A stretch of 7,935 nt of DNA from Lachnospiraceae bacterium (lineage in GTDB: Bacteria > Bacillota > Clostridia > Lachnospirales > Lachnospiraceae): the NCBI GenBank assembly GCA_017964745.1, contig JAGCRJ010000327.1, positions 1-7,935 of the forward strand, given 5' to 3'. The notes beneath the pieces are model-generated. The model ran no database searches. It was given only the letters and a program-made list of their open reading frames with translations, and was not told the origin of the DNA. Every line of letters starts with the position of its first letter. The stretch's first letter is position 1. The translations under genes and the position numbers were made by a program. Shown here piece after piece: positions 1 to 3,937 of this stretch.

Positions 1-1
1 T

Positions 2-94
2 CTTAAGATCGCAGGGATAATTATCGGCACGATCGTGATAATAGATCTGCTTTCAATGATCATTTACTTTGTATTGTTCGGAGCGCCGGCATAA
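2..94 (+). CDS. C-terminal end of a membrane protein (5' truncated by window)
   Basis: An open frame enters from the left edge and ends at TAA 92-94, followed at once by a second in-frame TAA (95-97). The 30 visible residues begin LKIAGIIIGTIVIID and end YFVLFGAPA. They form one strongly hydrophobic stretch of about 23 residues, fitting a C-terminal transmembrane helix with a short Ala/Pro tail and a single Asp in its middle. No catalytic or family-specific motif is visible, so the protein cannot be named. Small multi-helix proteins of the DUF4190 kind can end in such a helix, but that is only a guess. It is separated from the next gene by 171 bases of dyad-rich non-coding DNA, so it probably belongs to a different transcription unit. 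The frame reading is sound because the hydrophobic pattern is consistent up to the stop; the identity is unknown. Confidence 0.6.
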   Translation, partial: LKIAGIIIGTIVIIDLLSMIIYFVLFGAPA

Positions 95-110
95 TAAATC
101 GGATTTATTA
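92..110. repeat. 19-bp perfect palindrome at the upstream gene's stop codon
   Basis: The sequence TAATAAATCGGATTTATTA has 9-base arms (92-100 and 102-110) that are exact reverse complements around a single central G. It starts on the stop codon of the upstream membrane protein. As RNA it could fold only as a weak AT-only stem of about 7 bp with a 5-base loop, and no T-run follows, so it is a poor intrinsic terminator. As DNA it has the symmetry of a dimeric regulator's binding site. No regulator can be named from sequence alone. Confidence 0.5.
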
Positions 111-112
111 GT

Positions 113-138
113 TGAGTGTTGAATATGAATTCGACTCA
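113..138 (+). other. imperfect hairpin in the intergenic region
   Basis: GTTGAAT (118-124) pairs with ATTCGAC (129-135) around the loop ATGA, with one G-U pair. Alternatively TGAGT (113-117) pairs with ACTCA (134-138), enclosing a GAAT/ATTC inner stem with a 3/1 internal loop. It may help end transcription of the upstream gene, but there is no T-tract after it, so calling it a terminator is not justified. Confidence 0.25.
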
Positions 139-180
139 GAAAGTATCTTCATCAGACAAACTTAGAAAAAAGTTACATTT

Positions 181-210
181 CTGAATCAAGAAGATTCACA
201 AAAATATAGT
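181..210 (+). promoter_or_regulatory. possible promoter for the phosphatase gene, with an internal dyad
   Basis: A -10-like TATAGT (205-210, one mismatch to TATAAT) lies 18 bases after CTGAAT (181-186), a poor -35 match (three of six bases, including the TGA core). Transcription would begin near 217 and give a leader of about 50 bases before the ATG at 266. The supposed -35 and spacer coincide with the inverted repeat TGAATC-N5-GATTCA (182-198), where a bound repressor would block RNA polymerase. The -35 is weak, so this is tentative. Confidence 0.3.
182..198. repeat. inverted repeat TGAATC-N5-GATTCA, operator-like
   Basis: Two 6-base arms, 182-187 and 193-198, are exact reverse complements separated by AAGAA. 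The centre-to-centre distance of 11 bases places the half-sites about one helical turn apart, as for a dimeric helix-turn-helix regulator. It sits seven bases before the candidate -10 box. NAD genes in Firmicutes are often controlled by repressors such as NiaR, but I cannot match this site to a known consensus. Confidence 0.3.
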
Positions 211-250
211 CGGCAAAATGCGGTAAAATACGGCATTTTTCGGCATTACG
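211..250 (+). repeat. four 10-bp direct repeats in 10-bp phase
   Basis: The four consecutive blocks CGGCAAAATG, CGGTAAAATA, CGGCATTTTT and CGGCATTACG each start with CGG followed by a pyrimidine, A and an AT-rich stretch. The period is exactly 10, about one DNA turn. Within the array AAAATGC (215-221) and GCATTTT (233-239) also form a 7-bp inverted repeat with an 11-base loop, followed by one more T. The array ends 15 bases before the start codon of the phosphatase and so lies in the probable 5' leader. It could be a cooperative protein-binding site or an RNA stem; it is not a recognised riboswitch. Confidence 0.5.
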
Positions 251-265
251 AACGGAGAATTAATC

Positions 266-739
266 ATGAAACGAGTGCTTTTCGTGTGTTGGGGGAATAT
301 TTGTAGATCCCCAATGGCTGAGTTTATTATGAAGGATCTGGTCGAAAAGAGCGGGCTGTCTTCGGAATTTGAGATAGCTTCTGCGGCGACCAGCACAGAG
401 GAGATAGGAAACGGCGTATATCCGCCCGCAAAGGCCGAACTTGCCCGCCACGGAATAGGAGTCCCCGGAAATGAACTTGGCCTCAGCCTCAAGAGGGCCA
501 GGCAGATGACCCGCGGTGATTATGATAAGTATGATTACATCATAGGCATGGAGAACCTGAATCTGGGCTATATGAACCGCATTCTGGGCGGAGATCCCGA
601 GGGGAAGGTTCACCTGATGATGGATTTTACCGACCATCCCGAGGATATCGACGATCCCTGGTACACCGGGGATTTTTCGGGCGTATATAAACAGATCCTC
701 GAAGGCTGTGAATGTCTGTTGAAAAAGTGCATTTCATAG
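266..739 (+). CDS. low-molecular-weight protein tyrosine phosphatase
   Basis: Cytoplasmic phosphatase of the LMW-PTP family, which removes phosphate from tyrosine (in some bacteria arginine) residues through a cysteinyl-phosphate intermediate. The P-loop sits near the N-terminus as family members require: C8-W-G-N-I-C-R14-S15-P, the CX5R signature with nucleophile C8, phosphate-binding R14, and the second cysteine C13 often involved in redox protection. The general-acid loop D130-P-W-Y follows near the C-terminus, where expected. Length 157 residues is normal for the family. The ATG at 266 is preceded by GGAG (254-257) at 8 bases, and the P-loop position leaves no room for a different start. 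W9 in the P-loop is uncommon; Leu, Thr or His is usual there. It heads the gene string but is 27 bases from pncA, and its target is unknown. Family assignment is firm; a role in NAD metabolism would be speculation. Confidence 0.93.
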   Translation: MKRVLFVCWGNICRSPMAEFIMKDLVEKSGLSSEFEIASAATSTEEIGNGVYPPAKAELARHGIGVPGNELGLSLKRARQMTRGDYDKYDYIIGMENLNLGYMNRILGGDPEGKVHLMMDFTDHPEDIDDPWYTGDFSGVYKQILEGCECLLKKCIS

Positions 740-745
740 TATAAT
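719..745 (+). promoter_or_regulatory. candidate internal promoter for the NAD salvage genes
   Basis: A perfect TATAAT (740-745) begins one base after the phosphatase stop codon. TTGAAA (719-724), five of six bases of the -35 consensus, lies inside the end of that gene. The 15-base spacer is shorter than the ideal 17, which would weaken it. Transcription would start around 752, just before the GGAGG of pncA, giving a very short leader. It would let the NAD cassette be expressed without the phosphatase. Confidence 0.4.
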
Positions 746-766
746 TACGTAAGTTGGAGGTAGGTC

Positions 767-1321
767 ATGGCTAAACTTATCGTAGTTGTTGATATGCAGA
801 AGGATTTCATAGACGGAGCACTTGGCTCAGCCGAGGCTGTTAAGATCGTAGACCGCTGCGCTGAGAAGATTGAAAAGGCCCGTGACGCCGGTGATATCAT
901 TGTTTTCACCAGGGATACCCACGGCGATGACTATATGCAGACCGAGGAAGGAAAGAATCTTCCCGTGCCTCATTGTATAAAGGGAAACGAGGGCTGGGAG
1001 ATCTCGTCCAAGCTTCAGAGCCTTTGCCCGGATGCCAGGGTTATTGATAAGGAGACCTTCGGAAGCAAGGCACTCGGAGAGTATGCCGCAGGTCTGGTCA
1101 AAGAAGGAAAGATTGATTCCGCAGAGCTTTTCGGCCTCTGCACCGATATCTGTGTAATAAGCAATGCGCTTCTCATAAAGGCTTTCTGCCCCGATATGCC
1201 GATTGGTGTCGATGCATCCTGCAGCGCGGGAGTCACACCGCAGAGTCATGACAATGCCCTTCTGGCTATGGAGAGCTGCCAGATTCATGTAACGGGTAAG
1301 GGTGAGGAACCTTGGAGATAG
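767..1321 (+). CDS. pncA: nicotinamidase (isochorismatase-fold hydrolase)
   Basis: Converts nicotinamide to nicotinate and ammonia, the entry step of NAD salvage by the Preiss-Handler route. The isochorismatase-like fold is visible from the N-terminal VVVDMQKDF strand, with the catalytic triad at D9, K95 and C129 (in GLCTDICV). D50 and H52 (TRDTH) plus H69 (PVPHC) match the metal-binding residues of true nicotinamidases, which separates it from general isochorismatases. The 184 residues are close to the family's usual length. GGAGG (756-760) lies 6 bases before the ATG. The 3' end overlaps nadD by 10 bases, suggesting translational coupling. Context supports the function strongly, since pncB, nadD and nadE all follow. 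A related amidase with another substrate remains possible but unlikely. Confidence 0.92.
   Translation: MAKLIVVVDMQKDFIDGALGSAEAVKIVDRCAEKIEKARDAGDIIVFTRDTHGDDYMQTEEGKNLPVPHCIKGNEGWEISSKLQSLCPDARVIDKETFGSKALGEYAAGLVKEGKIDSAELFGLCTDICVISNALLIKAFCPDMPIGVDASCSAGVTPQSHDNALLAMESCQIHVTGKGEEPWR
1301..1314 (+). promoter_or_regulatory. ribosome binding site and TTG start of nadD
   Basis: GGTGAGG (1301-1307) stands 4 bases before TTG 1312-1314, inside the end of pncA. No ATG or GTG occurs between this codon and the essential GGTFDPIH nucleotide-binding motif, and the frame has no better start within reach, so the rare TTG is the probable initiator. The short spacing and overlap point to re-initiation by ribosomes finishing pncA. 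Confidence 0.6.
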
Positions 1322-1959
1322 CAGGCAGACCTAAAACAGCAATATTCGGTGGCACATTCGATCCCATTCACATGGGCCACGTTGAGTTGCTTGAAAATGT
1401 ATATGAAGAGATATGCCCGGACAGGATTGTCATTATTCCGTCCGGGCATCCTTATATGAAAGAAAAAAAGGGGATAAGGATAACCTCCTCAGAAGACCGT
1501 ATCGGAATGCTGGAAGCAGGCGTGGGTGACCTTGATCTTCCCATAGTCATATCCCGCATCGAAACCGGTAAGGACACCCCGAGCTATTCGGTAGATACCA
1601 TAGCGCAGCTCAAGGCGGAAGATCTCGAAACAGACGAAAAATACGCAGACGGAGATTATTATTTTCTCTGCGGTAGTGATATACTTTTTGAGATAGAAAA
1701 GTGGTACGAATTCGAGAAGTTGCTGGGAGAGATAATCCTTACCGTCACTCCCAGGGGTGAGGATGATATCGGACTTATCCTTGAGAAAAAGAAAGACCTC
1801 GAAGAAAAGTACGCAGCGAAGATCATCATAACCTCATTCAGGGGGAAGGTTATCTCGTCAACGCTCATCAGAAGCAATCCCGATAAGTATAAAGATTTGG
1901 TTCCCAAAGGAACATATGAATATATCAAAGAGCATCATCTGTATGAAAGGAAGGATTGA
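1312..1959 (+). CDS. nadD: nicotinate-nucleotide adenylyltransferase
   Basis: Joins nicotinate mononucleotide and ATP to make deamido-NAD and pyrophosphate. It is a nucleotidyltransferase of the HxGH class: GGTFDPIHMGH at residues 13-23 contains both ATP-contacting histidines (H20, H23). GSD (121-123) followed by W131 corresponds to the nicotinate-binding region. ISSTLIR (181-187) is the C-terminal phosphate-binding signature, followed by the usual ending with VPKGTYEYIKEHHLY. At 215 residues it is a normal NadD. Translation begins at TTG 1312, overlapping pncA, and ends 2 bases before the pncB ATG, so it is enclosed by two tightly coupled neighbours. In many Firmicutes nadD sits near yqeK and rsfS instead; that context is absent here. 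The assignment is secure from motifs and neighbours together. Confidence 0.95.
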   Translation: MEIAGRPKTAIFGGTFDPIHMGHVELLENVYEEICPDRIVIIPSGHPYMKEKKGIRITSSEDRIGMLEAGVGDLDLPIVISRIETGKDTPSYSVDTIAQLKAEDLETDEKYADGDYYFLCGSDILFEIEKWYEFEKLLGEIILTVTPRGEDDIGLILEKKKDLEEKYAAKIIITSFRGKVISSTLIRSNPDKYKDLVPKGTYEYIKEHHLYERKD

Positions 1960-1964
1960 CCATG
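1946..1964 (+). promoter_or_regulatory. ribosome binding site deciding the pncB start
   Basis: AAAGGAAGG (1946-1954) lies 7 bases before ATG 1962. An in-frame TTG at 1956 would extend the protein by two residues but would be only 1 base from this site, so ATG 1962 is preferred. The site is inside the last codons of nadD, and the nadD stop (1957-1959) is 2 bases from the ATG, consistent with translational coupling. Confidence 0.75.
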
Positions 1965-3161
1965 GAACAGATCATAAACAGTCTTCTTGAAACAGACCTG
2001 TACAAGTTTTCGATGGGTCAGGCTATCTACCATCAGTTCCCCAGTTATACAACCACTTGGACATTCAGATGCAGAAACACCGATGTGCGTTTTACTCCCG
2101 AAATGGTCGAGGAGATAAAGCGTCAGATCAAACTTTACTGCGATCTTAAATTCACCGAGGAAGAACTTGAGTATCTCGGAAAGATCACCTGGTTCAGACG
2201 TTCATACGTTGATTTCCTCAGACTCTGGCATCCCAGATTCGAAGATTTTGAGATCGGAACCAAGGATCCTTGCGGACTTACCATCGAGACAAAGGGCACA
2301 TGGCTCAATACCTCCATGTATGAGATTCCCACGCTTGCCATCGTTAACGGCGTTTATTTTCGTATGGGATACGATTATGAAAAGCTGCTTGAAAGCTTCA
2401 GGGAACGCCTTGCAGATAAGATAAAAAAGCTTGAGGACGGTACCTGGAAGATCGGACCTTTCTCGGAATTCGGTATCAGAAGAAGACTTTCCGCAGAGGC
2501 TCAGGAGCTTGCGGTATCAGAGCTTGCCAAGGCTAAGCTCGACGGTTCTCTTTTTGTGGGAACCTCCAATGTTTTCCTTGCGAAGAAATTCGGATTAAAG
2601 CCCGTCGGAACAATGGCTCATGAGTGGATCATGTGCGTTGGCCAGGGCAATCATAAGCACAACCCCGCTTATTCCAACTGGTACGCTCTCGATGCGTGGG
2701 TTAAGGAATACGGAGTTCTCAACGGAACTGCTCTTACCGATGCGATCACCACGGATTGTTTCCTCAAGGATTTCCAGCTCACCTATGCGACTCTTTTCTC
2801 CGGTGTAAGACAGGACAGCGGTGATCCCATGAAGTGGGGAGACAAGATGATTAAGCATTACGAAGAGCTTGGCATCGACCCTAAGACCAAGACACTTCTG
2901 TTCTCAGACTCGCTTGATTTTGAGAAGGCTCACAACATCTATAAGTATTTTGACGGAAGAGCGAAGGTTGCATTCGGAATCGGAACATATGTTGCGAACG
3001 ATACCGATGTACCCGCACTCAATATAGTAATGAAGACAACCGAATGTAACGGTCAGGATGTTGCCAAGATATCCGACAGCGAAGGAAAGGGAATGTGCAA
3101 GAATCCCGCTTATGTCGAGTATCTGCAGCGTTGTATCGACTGGAGAATGAAGCACGAATAA
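1962..3161 (+). CDS. pncB: nicotinate phosphoribosyltransferase
   Basis: Makes nicotinate mononucleotide from nicotinate and PRPP, with ATP hydrolysis driving the reaction and pyrophosphate released. From ATG 1962 the protein has 399 residues, the length of bacterial PncB. The N-terminus has the diagnostic TDLYKFSMGQAIYH. H220 in GTMAHEW matches the histidine that is phosphorylated in the family. GVRQDSGDP (281-289) and GIGT (339-342) form the PRPP- and phosphate-binding parts of the type II phosphoribosyltransferase barrel. The C-terminal segment with KISDSEGKGMCKNP is also typical. It follows nadD by 2 bases and precedes nadE by 10. The nicotinamide-specific NAMPT family is a distant alternative, but the local motifs and the presence of pncA favour the nicotinate enzyme. 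Confidence 0.96.
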   Translation: MEQIINSLLETDLYKFSMGQAIYHQFPSYTTTWTFRCRNTDVRFTPEMVEEIKRQIKLYCDLKFTEEELEYLGKITWFRRSYVDFLRLWHPRFEDFEIGTKDPCGLTIETKGTWLNTSMYEIPTLAIVNGVYFRMGYDYEKLLESFRERLADKIKKLEDGTWKIGPFSEFGIRRRLSAEAQELAVSELAKAKLDGSLFVGTSNVFLAKKFGLKPVGTMAHEWIMCVGQGNHKHNPAYSNWYALDAWVKEYGVLNGTALTDAITTDCFLKDFQLTYATLFSGVRQDSGDPMKWGDKMIKHYEELGIDPKTKTLLFSDSLDFEKAHNIYKYFDGRAKVAFGIGTYVANDTDVPALNIVMKTTECNGQDVAKISDSEGKGMCKNPAYVEYLQRCIDWRMKHE

Positions 3162-3174
3162 GGAGTTGCATATG
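3161..3174 (+). promoter_or_regulatory. ribosome binding site deciding the nadE start
   Basis: AGGAG (3161-3165) shares its first base with the pncB stop codon and lies 6 bases before ATG 3172. An in-frame TTG at 3166 directly abuts the AGGAG and would be too close for normal initiation, so the start is placed at 3172. Confidence 0.8.
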
Positions 3175-3918
3175 CTTACAAATGTTGAAAAAACCGTAGA
3201 TGAGATCTGTGAATACGTGCGCGACTTTTTTGATAAGAACGGAAAAGGCTGCAGTGCCGTTCTCGGAATATCAGGCGGAAAGGATTCGTGCATAACCGCG
3301 GCTCTTCTTGCGAGAGCACTCGGAAAGGAAAGAGTTGTCGGAGTCATGATGCCGGACGGCGTCCAGCCCGATATCAGCGATTCACAGGCTGTTGTGGATT
3401 TCCTGGGCATCAGGAATTTTACCGTGAACATCGGTGAAGCTACCAAGGCACTTAAGAAGAGCCTTGAGGATGCGGGCTCTGCGATCACCAAGGATGTCGG
3501 GATCAACATCCCTCCCAGGATCAGGATGACAACCCTTTATGCGGTAGCCCAGGGACTTGAAGAGGGCGGAAGAGTCATCAACACCTGCAATAAGTCTGAG
3601 GATTATATCGGATACAGCACCAAGTATGGCGATGCTGCGGGAGATATGTCCATACTTGCGGGATTCACCGTGGAGGAGGTTCTTCAGATCGGTGACTATC
3701 TCGGACTTCCTTCAAATCTTGTTCATAAGACTCCTTCCGACGGCCTGAGCGGAATGAGTGATGAAGACAAGGTGGGCTTTACCTACGCGGTACTCGATAA
3801 GTACATTGCGACCGGAATATGCGAGGATGAAAACATCAAGGCTAAGATCGACAGGATGCATGTGCTCAATCTGCACAAGCTGAATGTCATGCCTCATTTT
3901 GAACCCTCGGAAAGATAA
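3172..3918 (+). CDS. nadE: NAD synthetase, ammonia-dependent type
   Basis: Last step of NAD synthesis: amidation of deamido-NAD, using ATP and giving AMP and pyrophosphate. The adenylating P-loop SGGKDS is at residues 34-39. NIPPRIRMTTLY (112-123), the NTCNKSEDYIGYSTKYGDA block (137-155) and PSDGLSGMSDEDKVGFTY (188-205) match the conserved NadE blocks in order. The 248 residues comprise only the synthetase domain; no N-terminal glutaminase (nitrilase-like) domain is present, so it should use free ammonia or a separate ammonia donor. PncA upstream releases ammonia, though its quantity need not matter. ATG 3172 is chosen because AGGAG lies 6 bases before it. It completes the salvage cassette and is followed after 19 bases by the glucuronidase gene, with no terminator between. 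Confidence 0.96.
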   Translation: MLTNVEKTVDEICEYVRDFFDKNGKGCSAVLGISGGKDSCITAALLARALGKERVVGVMMPDGVQPDISDSQAVVDFLGIRNFTVNIGEATKALKKSLEDAGSAITKDVGINIPPRIRMTTLYAVAQGLEEGGRVINTCNKSEDYIGYSTKYGDAAGDMSILAGFTVEEVLQIGDYLGLPSNLVHKTPSDGLSGMSDEDKVGFTYAVLDKYIATGICEDENIKAKIDRMHVLNLHKLNVMPHFEPSER

Positions 3919-3937
3919 AAATTTTTAGGAGTGTTTT

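Noticed and set aside
211..240. Intrinsic terminator formed by AAAATGC / GCATTTTT
   Set aside because: The stem is only 7 bp and AT-rich, the loop is 11 bases, and the T-run is part of the stem rather than following it.
211..250. CRISPR-like repeat array
   Set aside because: The 10-bp units are contiguous with no spacers and far shorter than CRISPR repeats.
95..265. NAD-sensing riboswitch upstream of the gene string
   Set aside because: The only leader is short and repeat-based. I could not find the conserved cores of the known NAD-I or NAD-II classes, and the likely transcribed part is about 50 bases.
827..1288. 153-codon minus-strand frame opposite pncA
   Set aside because: It mirrors the nicotinamidase gene and has no ribosome binding site or recognisable motif; pncA explains the coding signal.
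2904..3509. 201-codon open frame on the minus strand
   Set aside because: It lies fully opposite pncB and nadE, both of which carry complete family motifs. It shows no recognisable domain and is a shadow of their codon pattern.
3919..3937. Terminator between nadE and the glucuronidase gene
   Set aside because: The 19-base gap holds only an AT-rich run and the ribosome binding site; no stem can form.
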